A stretch of 64,000 nucleotides of DNA, taken from the NCBI RefSeq assembly GCF_958298935.1, contig NC_084922.1:48701458-48765457 (forward strand), given 5' to 3'. Under the pieces are notes generated by a model. That model did not search any database, had not been told where the DNA came from, and saw only the letters and a list, made by a program, of their open reading frames with translations. Within the stretch, counting starts at the first letter, position 1. Every line of letters starts with the position of its first letter. Origin of the DNA: Phragmites australis (lineage: Eukaryota > Streptophyta > Magnoliopsida > Poales > Poaceae). Positions 12,081-27,284 of this stretch are shown in pieces. Both the position numbers and the translations under genes were made by a program.

Positions 12081-14714
12081 CTCTCTCGGCCGCCGCAACG
12101 TGCTAAGGTGACGCGATAAGGTAGCGGTAGATGCGGGTGAGGCGTCGGTCTTATTGCGGGGTTGGGTTGCGCGCGAGTGCGGAGGAAAGAGAGGTGGTGG
12201 AGATGGCAGCTCGGAGCGGGTCTCGCGGGCATTTTAAACTTCGCTTCACAATTACCGCAAAGTGCGGACTATGGAGCATAAATTACTGTGATGCCATGTA
12301 TGCGTAGTAGTCGATTTTCCTATTTTTGGGTAGGGCATTTCGTCATTTCCCATCCCTGATGGTTTTAATTAAGCTAAGACCCTGTTTAGCACAGCTAAGT
12401 GATAGTTTTATTTTGAATAAGCTGTATATCTATATCTATACTCATATATAATTCACAAGTTATGATATATTCAGACGATCTCTATCATTCACTCAAGTTG
12501 ATCAAACAGTTTATGTGTAAAGTTGGATCCCGTTACTCCTTTCAAAAATATTCTCCCCATACACGAATCAAGAGATTAATCTCACTATTTCTAAAATGAT
12601 TAATTTTATTATTTATCTTCCATACTTAGACGCTCATTATTTACTTTTTTTATACATTAACAGTCAAATTTTTAGTAAATTAATTACACGTGTATAAAAC
12701 ATGTGTGTAGTTACTAGCGACTAAAGTAGACCACTTCCAGAATTTAACTTGATAAAACTGTATTTGATGTGCCAAGTTTTTTTAGATCTGTAATTACCTG
12801 GTGTAGTTTGCTGATTTCAAAGTACAATGTTTACGTGGTAGACGTGCCTGAAATGCGGCTACTTGAACAATGTTTACGTGGTGCGTGTAAGCAACGGCAT
12901 GTCCACGTTAGGTGTAAGTTCCATTCTTTACTGTTAACCAGGCATACGAGTTGGCTAAACCTCGAAACAATTCGCAATAATTTTTTTACCGCCTTGATAG
13001 AAAACAAAAACCAGTTGTACCTCCAGTTCCTTTATAATATTGTTCGTTCAAAAAAAAGTTCTTTGCAATTTTGTCAATTCGAAATTTGTCAAGATTTAAC
13101 CCTGGTACTTGTGTAGTTCTACCTTTGTGCTCTTCCTTACCACAGTACAATTTCGAGTTTATAAATGTCTGATGGTGCAGACTGTACTGTAATGGTCCAA
13201 AAATAGGTGAGATGTAGTATTCAAACTCTTCGTTTTTCCTCCATGTTTAATTAGAACATTATGATGTTTGTTCAGTTAGGTGCTTGGTGAGGACGACGAC
13301 GTCGCTGCCAGATAAGCTAGCATTATGTGCTATAGTTAGCCGCGTATTTGGTGCTATGAAGTCTTAATTAGCTAGGTCATTAGAAAAATTCAGGGACTCT
13401 GATTGCTCTGCGCGTAACGCTAACCAACCTCTTGTCGCGTGCTATTGCAACCACTTCAGTTGACCTATTGGACAGACGCGAGGCTAGGTAGAGGTACCTC
13501 TTGGGCAGGCAACTCAAAATTTTAGTAGTAATTATTTTATTTTGACCGTATATGTATTAGGATAAATTAAGATATATGACTAATATTTACTTTGGATTGT
13601 ATATTTAGCATCACTATCATTTAAATTCTGGCACTGATCGCGCAAGCTGGTTAGCACCTCCAGCGGCTCTTCACTGTTCAGGTATAACTGAAGAGCAATA
13701 AGAAAAGTTATAACTGAAGAGCGTGCAGAATAGTCTCGAGAGAAATTTAATTCTTTGTCATCACCTGCCGCTCCGAACATATGCATGTGAAGAGCATACA
13801 GGAAACCATGAGAGCGATCCGGCAGAATTCAGGGACTGTCAGTCCTCATGTGAACTAATCAATAATCGCAAATGGAATGTTGATGATATATAGCACACTG
13901 GAAGTCTGGAACCAAGGCGTTGCACTGGAGTGATGCCAAAACCAGCATTTGGATTGGATCTGACAGCAGCATCTGGGGTCCCAGTCTTCTTCCCCATGAT
14001 TAAGGGGGGACATGATTGGGCGGACTCCGATTCTCTGCACTATAGAAGGCAATGTATTTTACAGCAGGGTGGGTAGGTGAACAGTAATTTGCTGTAGCGC
14101 TGATTTTGCTGTTCATAACATCTGATCTATCCCTTTTTTTATCGTGATCGTGATTGGGCACCTGTGCACCCAGGAAAATGGTGCACCGTACCGACAAACG
14201 CCAATCTGAATCTCCCTCCGCCAGCCTGTGGCGGACGGGTACGTGCGCGCGTGGGGTTTCTTGCCTTGGTGACCTCGTCTCCTCTCCAACGGCAATGGCG
14301 ACGTCGCGTGCGAGCATATTCTTATTCACAGGTTGGCTGGGGGTTGACGACGAAGCTGCTGGATCGAGGTGCCACCTACTGCTTGCCATAGAGGAGGACA
14401 GACAGAGATCCATCAACGGCGGATCAGATGGATGTATGAATGTTTAAGAGAACCAAGTGGTGTTTTTGGTGGCCAAAAGGCTACAGTGGCTATAGTTCAA
14501 CGGACATGGTGTCTCCACTCCACCAGAGCACAGCGGAACCAGACATGCACCGTAGCCGTATCGCCGTGCTGCATGTCGAGCGGAGGTCCTGCTCCTGCAC
14601 AGACAAGCTGCATCAATAGCGCCGACCAGGGATCGAGCACGCGTGCACGGCGGCAGGCTCATGCTTGCTCCCGGAAACTGCCGGTTCTGCTTTTGAACTC
14701 CGGTTCGTGCCCCA
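12081..14714. other. 5' flank of the RING-HC gene and intergenic DNA
   Basis: The first ~150 bp is presumably 5' untranslated region; TTTAAAA on the minus strand near 12235 could be its TATA element. The region 12380-12560 has MITE-like composition (CCTGTTTAGCACAGC … GATCAAACAG). The remainder to 14714 holds only short unsupported frames (12769-13116 plus; 14000-14416 minus; 14154-14447 plus) with no domains. Confidence 0.4.
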
Positions 14715-15139
14715 GGAAGGTTATCAGATCCCCGTACGGATCCTACAATCTTTCTATAATATAATATTATAAAGTTGAAACAATACTAATTTTATTATGT
14801 ATCTTAAATTTATAGTATCATGATCTTATACGAGAGTACTATATGATATCATATAATCGTTAAGATACTGTATAAGATTCCGATCATAAATGAGAGTTTT
14901 ATAAGATCTCACATAATCATTAAGATTTATGTATAATTAAATTTTATTAGTTTAATATGATATGTGTTATTAGTTTATATCTTGAGAACCTATGTTCAAC
15001 GATATTTTATATTTGTTAAATATATTTTTAATATAATAAATAAAATAAACTTTAAAAATAAAAATCACATAAAATCGTGATCCTACTATCCGATCCTATA
15101 AAAAACGACCCTACCGAATATCCGGATCCTAAAAACCTT
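14715..15139. mobile_element. Possible MITE with inverted ends
   Basis: The left edge AGGAAGGTTATCAGATCC and the right edge (in reverse) CAAGGTTTTTAGGATCC are similar inverted sequences. The AT-rich core carries a ~57-bp partial direct repeat (near 14820-14870 and 14878-14930, both ending …TAATC(G/A)TTAAGAT). No coding content. Target duplication not established. Confidence 0.45.
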
Positions 15140-15857
15140 GCGCCAGGGTGCGCGTCCACCTGACAAGGCGAGCGAAGGACACGGGCTCCTGCAGCGTGCG
15201 CCGTGTCGCTTGCAATCGCGTCAGGTCCTCCAGACGGCGACTGTGAGGCAGCGGATGTGACGAGCACAGACCAGTCCTCGCACTTCAGCAGATCCGGCTT
15301 GCGATCTTGGCGTACTTGCGAATTCTGACAGCTATGCGTCGTCTGCTGTGTGCCGACTCATCAGTTCAGGACTCTTACCGATGAGCAGGAACACAAGAGC
15401 ATTGGGCAGCATGTGGCCGATCCTTGGACCGGATTGTTGTGGCTCTGAACTCACTCTGAAGTAGGACTTGAGGTTTGATCAAGTTTCAGGCATGAACAGT
15501 TCAAGCAACAGATAACAAATGAAGTTCTGACTGTGAAGCTCAGAACTTGCTTGCAGATTATATACCTCACATTCTCACCAAACCAATATGTCCATATCTA
15601 TCTGGTAACATCAGCTATTCCGCCTTTAAACATCAACCAAAGAGAAGCACACTTGCCACACCCCTACACACGCACGCGCTATCATTCTAACATACAGGCA
15701 CAGGCAAATGATCCCAGATAGGGGAAGTGCTATACCTACAATCATTCTACTAAGCGGATGCATTTCTTTGGCCACAAATCAATTGGGACAAACCCTTACG
15801 CCAGAAATGCAACGCGAATCTCCTACCAGGCACCACACTTGCATCGCAATGGCCCGC
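15140..15857. other. 3' flank of the XRI1-like gene
   Basis: Downstream of the minus-strand XRI1-like stop codon. It probably includes the 3' untranslated region near 15857. No other feature seen. Confidence 0.35.
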
Positions 15858-18800
15858 TTAGCCTCTCGTTCTTGTGATCGTGATGCTTCCCTTTCCCCCT
15901 TCAGTGTGGATCTTCGTCTTGTGGACTACAGGTTTTCCGGATATAGCTGAAGCTTGGTGCAAGTTTGGCTCCTCGTCATTCTTATGCTTTATCTTGTACG
16001 GCGGCGGGGCATGTATTTTCTTGTTTATGTCATTCAACGTGACGTCACCATGGAAACTGCATGGCTTGATAACCTCGAAAGGGAAGGCAACTGATGTTCT
16101 CAACTTTTTTCCTCTAATAACACTTTTACCAGCTGTGAAACAGAGAAAAGTATTGAGTTCATAGGCTGTCACCATGGAAAAGGAAGAATAATAACCATGG
16201 TGCTTTAAGAAAACTGTAGTAGAGTTGGACACACCTTTCAGAGGTGTAGGTCGAACTTGCGCAGGGTTGTTGTAAACCACGATAGATTGTTCACAGGACA
16301 AAGAATTCGCATGCACTGGAAAATATAAACATAGCATTGACTTATCAGCAAATTTGAATTCTCAATAAACGGCAATACTGAAAACACATGAGAGGCTTGT
16401 ACCAACCAGAGATATTGGCTTGTTCCATGGCAGCAGGAGGGCTATTCCTGTTAAGAAGGTTCAGAAACCATGAGAAGCAATATTGCATCAAGATTGACAG
16501 TTAACTGAACTACTTAAGCACACGTGAAGCTTGAATTGAAATACATACATTTCTTCAGGTGGGCAATGAGCCACACTATCTTGCGTGCAATTAACTAGCC
16601 AATCTTCTGGTAGTTCATCTGTCCCATCAGAGTTTAATAAGCACTCGACACCTGGAGCTATAAGTATAAGTAGCAGAAACGAAATATAATCAAACAGCCT
16701 AACCACTAACAGTCTAACAGCGATGATGGAAGACAAACCAGAAAAATCCATATTCACTTGCAGACTTTCTGAAAGCCCATCTTCAGTCATAGGACAGTCC
16801 ATCTACAAATAAACAGGCATTATATCCATGAATGTAAAAGAACATGCCAATGCATAAATCGACACAGTTTACAAAAATATTAGGCATAATTAACTTCATT
16901 TCCAAACATGTGAACTTTGATAGATCCATCCAGAGCATGCACCTCAACATTTTCTGGACAGAACTGAAGCATTCGTCTACGTTTAGCCTGTAAAGTTTCC
17001 TTCCCTTCATCAAAGTCCTTGATGATGATATCTGCATTAAATTGTTATTATTTTAGAAAACACAACTGAAATTAAAGCTGTTTTAGTGTGTTCCAGAAAG
17101 ATGAGATGAGATAGAATTAGAAAATGCCAAGTGGAATCCATTGCAGTAATTAGGTCAAATCCTACATCAATTGCATCTTGAACAATTTTAAGCACCGGTT
17201 CAGATTAAACATGTGCAACAGGGGAAATGACAGCCAGGAAAGGTAAACGCTTCACTCACGCTAATCGGCTGACTTTGTTAATTTGTTGAGTAAATTTTAA
17301 AACCCTACAACTATTTTGACATATGTCGCAAAAAACTACAACTTCTGGTGCCCATTTTAAAAACCTACAACTATTTTAATAATGTTGCAAAAAACTACAA
17401 CTTTCTTACCGTGAACCCACATGCATCCTCTATGACATGTAATAGAAGGATTAACCGTGGACCCACCTATTGCCTGAGGGACATGTGGGCCTATAGTGAG
17501 AAAGTTATAGTTTTTTGCAACATATGTTAAAATAATTGTAGGTTTTTAAAATTTACTCTAATTTGTTTTGTATATGCAAATAGCATGGATAGACAAGTTA
17601 CTATAGTTATTATGACGTACGAGGTCATTAAAACAACTTCAGGGAGGAGATAGAATCAGATAACATATTAGCGTATAAAAGGAGGTGCAACTGGTAGCAT
17701 GCAGACTGGTTCAGTACAGGATATTGGCAGTAAAAAACATTGGACTTGATAACTTGGTTTGAAGCCCTTCAGTATCTACATTACATTACTGGCCACTATA
17801 TTAGTGGCCAATGTTGACTTCATAACCATGAGAACAAGACTTTACCTCCTATATCACAGAATTGAAATTCTATGTCCGTACAATGTTTTATTGGAGTTTG
17901 CTCATCGAACATGCTCCAAGCATCACCCACATTGTTGTTTGCTTCACCCCACAAGCTGCTAGTGGGATCTGCCAAATCAGAAAACCCAGAAAAAAAAGCT
18001 TAGCAAAATTTGTGTGGATACAACTTAAGGACAGAATGAGTGATGCAATGTGGCACACCAGCTAACAAATCTTTCTGCAGATCATACTCCTGACTTTGCC
18101 ATCCCCACATCTCACTGTAAGAAGTTCCACATTGATGAGCAGGGCTACGAATAGTTACTCATGTAAGAACTAGAAGAAACTTTCAGATACATGAATGAAA
18201 AATTTAGAGTACAAAAGTCTGTCCAATGTGCTGATATAGGACGAGTAACAATCTGAACACACTGGCCACCAGAACTCAAAGTTCAACTACAACAGTGTAG
18301 ATCATGAACATTTTGCACCTGTGGACATTACAAGGGTTTTACTTTGGAATGCCCAAGGATGTTCAGACCACAGAAACCTCAGACCGAAGGCTTGTGTAAG
18401 GAAAAAGCTTGTGATAATAATCTAACAATGCAATGGTATATAATAACAGGGGATAAGCAAGAATCCTTGGATGATTAGGAAATTTTTAACAGAATAATTA
18501 AGCAAATGTATACAAAAATTACTATAAGTAAAACAACAAGGCATCCGATTATATCACCAACTATACAGCACCACAGTCAGAAACATGATGAACAGCAATA
18601 AGCAAGACAGCAACTAGGGTTTAACAGCAAAAGGCAACAACACAGACAACTCAACTAATACAAACTGAGGCAAAGCACACTACAAAAGAAGAGAAGCCAC
18701 AGCTTCGTACAAAAGGAGGGAAACATCGATCTTTTCTCCCAGAATTAGAAGTCTTTACCCTGCCCCTAACATCACCACACGCCGTATAAAGATCAAGAAA

Positions 18801-19043
18801 AAGGCGCGGTTGTTAACTGCGCAGCTAGTACCACACACACCAGCTCTACCAAGAAAGCAAAATTGGGGATCAACAATGACGGAATCGGAGCGAAAAACAG
18901 AAAGAGATTGGAATTCCACCCCTGTCATGGCAATCAAAACCCCACCTTTTCTTCTTCCTCTCGCCGTATGACGCTGATTCACGCATAGACCAAAGAGGTA
19001 AGAGAGCTCACCCCTGATCACCAATGGCGCCGTCGAAATCCAT
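15858..19043 (-). CDS. XRI1-like protein (X-ray induced transcript 1 family)
   Basis: In Arabidopsis, XRI1 is a nuclear protein induced by X-rays and needed for meiosis and pollen development, reported to interact with MND1. Nine coding exons: 19043-19012, 18114-18059, 17968-17846, 17031-16895, 16802-16739, 16651-16549, 16447-16407, 16315-16235, 16132-15858. All introns are GT-AG, every phase agrees and the sum is 912 nt (303 aa), close to the family length. Family marks: N-terminal EMWGWQSQEYDLQKD (12-26), FDEQTPIKHCTD near 50-61, KRRRMLQF (87-94), GLSESLQ, EDWLVNC, CPPEEM, and a conserved C-terminal block with TSVAFPFEVIKPC, GDVTLNDIN and KPVVHKTKIHTEGGKGSIT. No known catalytic domain. The ATG in exon 1 (MDFDGAIGDQG) joins exon 2 in frame. 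Intron 3 carries a Mutator-type MITE. The gene looks intact. Confidence 0.93.
17288..17558. mobile_element. Mutator-type fold-back MITE in XRI1 intron 3
   Basis: 271 bp, flanked by perfect 9-bp duplications TAATTTGTT at 17279-17287 and 17559-17567. The left end GAGTAAATTTTAAAAC mirrors the right end GTTTTTAAAATTTACTC, and inner sequences (GCAAAAAACTACAACTT…, …CCCACATG…) also pair, so it can form a long hairpin. A 9-bp duplication is diagnostic of Mutator-like transposition. The same terminal GAGTAAATTT occurs in the larger element at 27586-28349. It lies between exons 3 and 4 of the XRI1-like gene and leaves splice sites untouched. Confidence 0.85.
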
Positions 19044-19266
19044 CCCCGCGCGACAAGGTCTAGGGCTGGATCCAAGATTCGGCCCACTAGTTCACCATGG
19101 AGACAAAGATTGCGAGGATGGAATCGGAGCCAGAGGGGGCAGGTGGTGAGGACTGAGGTGGAAGAAGTGGAGACGGCGGGAGTGGGGAGTGAGCAGCAGG
19201 CAGTTCCCCTCACCGCTCTTCTGCCTCCTCCTGTACCCTTCTCACTGCTCTACACAAAAAACTCTG

Positions 19267-19274
19267 CTTTTATC
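19267..19274 (-). promoter_or_regulatory. Possible TATA box of the XRI1-like gene
   Basis: GATAAAAG on the minus strand, 224 bp upstream of the start codon, in otherwise CT-rich sequence. Placement fits a plant promoter with a ~190-bp leader, but this is inference. Confidence 0.4.
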
Positions 19275-20784
19275 TCCCTCTCCTCTCCCTCTCCAATGTG
19301 ACAGCACAGTCTGCACCGCGGCACGGAGACCGACAAAAACAAAACGAAAGGAGCAAGCCACCGATTATCTTACGACTAATCCAGAACCGGTCATCCCGCG
19401 ATGATCCTGACAGAATAGTTAACTAGGAATTAAAAGGGGCTACAGGAACATTTGCACAAACGGCCCTGTAAAAAAGTGAAAATTGCAGACGAAGCTCCTG
19501 GGCTTGTAAGCTTGCAGCAGAAGGAAGCCAAAGCAATAAAGAGAATTTAATGCTGGATAAAACAAATTTTTTCTGTTTTTTTATTAGTAGTAGTAGAGCG
19601 TGCATTGCGTTTTACTACTATTTTGATTTTTTCTGAGATGCTAACGTGGTGAATTGATTCCTTCTCAAAATGTATGTTATTATGTTCTCTTTGGATCGAG
19701 TCTCTAGAGTAGTTCTAGCATCATACTTTTATCGTTTCACTATATTTGTCTATAGCCCATCATGCATACTAGTCAAGGAAGTATTGGATTCAAGAAAAAA
19801 ATCAACGAGAAATGATCATCCATGCCCCTATTAAATGACATGATACAACTGTTTTTCCTCTCTCAAAGCATTTAATTAGATATAGAGAGTGAAAATATTA
19901 CAAAAAATAGAAAAAATCAATGAGAAATGGTCATCCATGCCCCTGTAAAATGACATGATACAACTATTTTTCCTCTCTCAAAACATTTAATTAGTTATAG
20001 AGTGAAAATATTACAATAATTATATTTTTGATTTCTCAACGGGCAAACATTTTAAAATGTAATCTAACGAGGCCTTAGACAGAAAGGGAGGGAGTATCTA
20101 AGTAGCAAGCTTGCTAATCAGGGACTTCCTTCTCTCAACTTTGTACTCTGTTATTAATGTTTAATATACATGAGTTCTAAAAAAAGTTCAGTATACATCC
20201 AAACTGGAAAATTAAATCAAATTCTACTAAATTTTGAATCAATGCGCCTTAAATAACAATTTATTTATCGTAGCGAAAATAGCATGAATAGCAGTAAATG
20301 CGCAGCAGCAGGGGTAGATCGTGACCATTAAATAGGGACCCTGAGGCTTCATGTGATCCGGGAGCAGTGGAGGCGGCGGCTGCTCTCACTGGCATTGCTA
20401 GCACCACCCGTGTCCAGGACCAGCGAGTCAGACGCCAGAGAGTGGGCCCGGTGGATCCATCTATTCCGTGGCCCACATGTCGGGAACTTATCCGTTCTGT
20501 AAGCCCAAGCCAAAAGAGTCCCTTCACGGGCAGATTCCTGTCGTGAAGGGATTCTCGTTTCTTTCAACGCTCCTAACAGTTTTTCTTCACGGTTCCCTTC
20601 ACGACGGGATTCCTAAAGTCATTCCCTTCGGGATGAGATTCTCTCTCCGTTCCCTTCGCGATTCCCCTCAAAGAGAAACTGTTGGAGATGAGAGGAAATA
20701 AAGGGAATAGGAATAGGGAAGGGAATCGAGAAGGGAACGAAATGAAGAGAATATGGTTGGAGATAGTCTAACGCCAAACCAGGC
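19275..20784. other. Intergenic between the XRI1-like gene and the SINE
   Basis: Holds a tandem duplication (19801-20014) and, from about 20500 to 20770, a GAAGGGAATC/GATTCCCTTC-rich inverted segment (…GTGAAGGGATTC… against …GAAGGGAATCGAGAAGGG…) resembling a decayed MITE. No gene recognised. Confidence 0.45.
19801..20014. repeat. Tandem duplication, ~115-bp period
   Basis: Copy 1 at 19801-19903 and copy 2 at 19916-20014 share ATCAA(C/T)GAGAAATG, TCATCCATGCCCCT, AAATGACATGATACAACT and TTTTTCCTCTCTCAAA, differing at roughly ten positions. Non-coding. Confidence 0.85.
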
Positions 20785-20796
20785 AGGAGTAGAGAA

Positions 20797-21079
20797 CGAG
20801 CCGTAGCTCAGTTAGTGTGAGCGCTGCCAACCGGGTCTGATCTCTGAGATTGAAGTCAGGGTCTTACCAGATTTATCTTTCAGTTGCTTCTAAAATGGAT
20901 TCTGAATCCCGAACGTAACATAGGATACGTATACGTGTACGTGTTAAATAGGATATATGTGCTCATAAATGTTTATAATCCTCTAATATATCTTTAGCAT
21001 GTAGTTAGCATGGGGGCGCATATGTGATGTGTGTGAGTCATTTGTATTCTCATTATACCTAGATAAACAAAAAGCAGGT
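20797..21079 (+). mobile_element. tRNA-derived SINE with target-site duplications
   Basis: The 5' end looks like a decayed tRNA: an A-box-like TAGCTCAGTTAG (20804-20815) and a B-box-like GATTGAAGTCA (20848-20858), spaced as in a Pol III internal promoter. About 200 bp of unrelated body follows, ending in an A-rich tail (AAACAAAAA). Flanking repeats AGGAGTAGAGAA (20785-20796) and AGGAGTAGAAAA (21080-21091) match at 11 of 12 positions. It is not a functional tRNA: the arms do not pair. Family not assigned. Confidence 0.75.
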
Positions 21080-21091
21080 AGGAGTAGAAAA

Positions 21092-21862
21092 TTACAGGAC
21101 GAACTGGTAGCTGTCTAGCTGCAGAGGAGAGCAGAGATGGTAGGGCGCACATGGGGCGTTATGGACGGAACAGTAAAATTCGAAGAATGTCAGCTCCTCT
21201 GATTCGCCAGATCGGATTAACCTAATTGGACTGGATGTAGGTAACTACTTTTAATTTAGTGTTGGGTTGGTAGGACGAGATGAGATGTAACAGATTTATT
21301 TTGTTTTTAGTTGTTTGAATGAAGAGTAGTGTGATGAGACAGTTCAGAATTAGAGAATATTTTTCAAATATTCGGGATATAATTATTTAAAAAATAGTGG
21401 AACGTAACCGTTACACTTCAAATATAACACTAACGGTAAGTCCGAATTTAAAAAATAAACTTATTATATCTTATCCACCAAATAAATATTTATATATAAA
21501 TAAAATCATCACATCTCAAATATATAAATAAAATCATTTCATTCCAGCTTGTTCTCCGAACAAACGCTATCTAAGATTACGACGAGATAAAAGTTTTGTT
21601 ATGCACGGTGCCTGATTCGTCTAAGCTGGATCCATGGTGTGGTCCAAGCTTAGTTTTGCGTGAGTCCGGTCAAATGGTAACCTTTATGTGCAAGATTTGG
21701 ATCTTGACCTTGATGAATTGTTACCGACGGATCGCAGATCTGTTTTACCGGCGAGGTTAACGACGGGACCATGACCTCGCGACCTGCGTGGCTACCTTCA
21801 ATTTCTGGAGTACACATGTCCGATCACAAGAGCGAACAGATAAGATCGGCGCATACATGTCG
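21092..21862. other. Intergenic, AT-rich
   Basis: Nothing recognised. The stretch 21240-21580 is MITE-like (TTTAGTGTTGGGTTGGTAGG … TTCTCCGAACAAACGC), but ends are not clear. Confidence 0.35.
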
Positions 21863-22248
21863 AGCTTGTTTGGTTGACAGCTAACTCTATCACAACTAAA
21901 GTTAAGCAAAGTATGACTCAAAGGCGATGCTATGTTATCCTATCTAAAATTACTACGAAACATAGCTACAATAAATAATATTTTTAAAAAATTTATGTAT
22001 TTTTAATAGTAGTGCACCCTCACATTTAGATGCTAGTTTTGTTCCTTATGTGACTGCAATTGTAGCGAAGAAAATTGCTACCATATTTATGACAAAGTTT
22101 GATAAAAAAAATTAAGTCTATAATATGTGATGTAAGAAAATAAAAAAGTTAGATGAATTATGATGATAACATTAAATAAATATACGTCTAATAATATATG
22201 ACATAAAAAGCACACGCCTAAGATGTGACGCAAGTAACCAAACACGCT
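21863..22248. mobile_element. MITE with AGCTTGTTTGGTTG ends
   Basis: The left end AGCTTGTTTGGTTG and the right end (in reverse) AGCGTGTTTGGTTA are inverted repeats differing at two of 14 positions. AT-rich non-coding interior. Flanking duplication not resolved, so the superfamily is uncertain (Harbinger- or hAT-like). Confidence 0.6.
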
Positions 22249-22867
22249 TGTAATGGCGCGCATGTACCCTAGCCAGGCCGACGGGGATCCAGATCCAACG
22301 GTTTGTAGCGCGTCAGGTGTACTAGCAAACGACCCGACGGACATAACTGATACCCATCGCATTCATACCAACTGAAAAACACTTTTCACTTTTCAGCATA
22401 TTATAAATAGGATAAACGATTATATCTCTTATCATTGTTCCTTGCTACTATTGCACAGTACAGACGAAAGCTTGGCGGCAGTGCTGAGAAATCCTCATGG
22501 CCTGTGCACGGTAATCACAGGGTAATTAGTAGAGGATTATCATCGGAAGCAGAACGGCAACACGTGCAACACTCGGATTCCGGCGCCAGAACGTGCACAA
22601 AACCAGCCATCGTCCCCAACTACGCGCACAGAACGTACAGGAGACAGAACGGACGGTGAGCACAGCAGAGCACCCAATTCTAGGTAAAAATACCAGCAGC
22701 AGATAATTGGGAGTACAATGATGATGGGATATATTAGGTGGTAGATAAGTACCAAATATTAATAAACAAGGCTACTGATGCCCTTCAGCAATGGCACACA
22801 TGGAGCCAGAGCTTCACAAGTTCCTTAAGACTTTAATTTACTCAACTCATCCACAAGGTTGCCGCTT
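22249..22867. other. 3' flank of the SUMO gene
   Basis: Downstream of the SUMO stop on the minus strand; the portion near 22690-22867 is likely 3' untranslated region. No other gene seen. Confidence 0.4.
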
Positions 22868-25582
<2,715 letters not shown>

Positions 25583-25699
25583 CCTCGTCTCACGCTCGGG
25601 AACACACACAGGTCTGGTTCGCGTCGGAGTCCGGCGATCTCTCGGGCGATCGATGGGTGGGGTTGCGATGAGCCGGCGGGCGGGGCGGACCCGAGGGGA

Positions 25700-25706
25700 C
25701 TTATAG
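25700..25706 (-). promoter_or_regulatory. Probable TATA box of the SUMO gene
   Basis: CTATAAG on the minus strand, 118 bp before the start codon, in GC-rich promoter sequence. It would place transcription start near 25670 and a leader of ~90 nt. Inferred from position and sequence only. Confidence 0.5.
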
Positions 25707-27284
25707 GGCGGCTGTCCATAACCATATTTGATACGAGGTTCGCGTCCGGATCCTCTCTGCGCGAGGCGCCTGTGCCCCTCGCGTCTGATTGGTGGGAGGC
25801 CGTGCGGGGCTGTTCGGGATCCGGATCGGCTGCGGCTCCCGCCCGCCGCTTCGTGGGTCGTGCCGGTGCGTGATTTGCACGCGAACCGGGTCAAGGGTTC
25901 TCGCGTGGGCCCCGCTTCCTTTCCGCTGGCGGGCGGAGCTATCCGGTTGGGTTCCTTCGCCGTATGTGCGAAACTGCGAACGGACGGGTCATGCCATGCG
26001 GTCAGTCGTGCGTTCGAATGGACGGCCGAGATGTGTACAAGATTTGCTGCGGTTGGCAGTAGGTGGAGTTTGGATGGGGTGGTGGCACCTCCTCCCTCTG
26101 ATTCGCACTAAAACTTCAAAGCAACTACACTGCAACCAGTTTTTTCTAGAAACACAAATATAATGAAAGGTGTATGTTCACACCTACTAAAAATTAAGGT
26201 TATCAACTGGTCAAGCTCGAGCTATTTTATTATCTCAAGCTCGAGTTTGATAGAAATTTAAATTGAGCTCGATCCTGAGTTAAAAATTTGATCGAGCCTT
26301 TAAATATGTTTGAGTTTGACTTGTTAGTGTCTTGAGCTGAGCTCGAATCGGATTTAGAGTGAGTCGAGTTCGAATAGCTCACGAGTCTTAAGTTTTTTAA
26401 TAGTCTTATCTATAAGTCATATGTGTATATAATCACGTGATTTTGAAGTTGGACGATTAGACTTTGAGTTGGACGGTGATGTTAAAAAATAAATTTGGCT
26501 AAAGTAAATGGATATCGGCTTTAACTCGACAGAAAGCAGCTGGAGTTAGTTGAGCTTTTGACGAGCTATTCGAGCTCGAGCTTAACATGCTCGTGAGGCT
26601 ATAGTTAGGTTTGAGCTTGACTTGTTAAGATTTCAAGCCAAGTTTGAATCTCGGCTCGAATCAAACTTACAGTGAGTCGAGTTCAAGTAGCTCGTATGTC
26701 TCAAATTTTTTTGACAATCCTACTGAAAGCTGAATATGCAGAGTTTGAAAATTGGTGAAATCATCATAAACGTCTTTCTATCGACAGATACGTCGTCTAC
26801 TACTTAAATTTTTTTTTTGCCTTAATAAAACATAAAAACAAATCATATGTTTAATCTCTGATGGACAGAGAGTATAACCATCTCAATTAAACATGTAGGC
26901 CGAGGCTTAATTCTATACACTACAACCCATTCGTACACATTTGTTACATCACTCAGTTGATGGGTCCCAAGCACTTAGTTGTAACAGAATTGCACATATG
27001 GTTACGACAACTTCTTTACAAACAGTAAATTGTATCTTATTCACTCCACCACCGTCGAGTGAAGTTGCATTTCTATTCGTGTTGGGCCCATTTTGGCCAC
27101 AAAACAACATGGATAAAGAGGGTGAATTGCCCGGGAGGGCGGCAGTCCTGGTGGTGCGACGCGGGATAGAGTGCGAGTATAGACACGGTATATGCTCCAA
27201 TGTATTTGTACATACGCGATATCGGTCCAAGTATACTGTAGCATGTGGCAGGGATTTGCCAAGCGCCACGTATAAAAGTTTAAT
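25707..27284. other. SUMO promoter region and intergenic DNA
   Basis: GC-rich to about 26100 (promoter-proximal), then AT-rich. The open frames at 25442-25873 and 25728-26111 on the plus strand are antisense to the SUMO promoter and first exon and have no domains. A degenerate repeat occupies 26197-26730. From 26940 to 27284 nothing is recognised. Confidence 0.4.
26197..26730. repeat. Degenerate direct repeat rich in AGCTCGAG
   Basis: Segments 26310-26410 and 26611-26725 share TTTGA(G)CTTGTTA, then CTCGAATC, AGTGAGTCGAGTTC and AGTAGCTC. The motif CTCGAGCT recurs six or more times. It resembles a common dispersed plant repeat but has no defined ends here. Confidence 0.5.

Noticed and set aside
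11298..12119. Long plus-strand open frame (273 codons)
   Set aside because: Antisense to the RING-HC gene; Val/Ala/Arg runs are shadows of its acidic and Ala/Gly repeats. The minus strand has the zinc ligands and conserved N-terminus.
20804..20870. Possible tRNA gene (TAGCTCAGTTAG … GATTGAAGTCA)
   Set aside because: Acceptor and anticodon arms do not pair and the sequence continues into a repeat body with flanking duplications; it is the head of a SINE.
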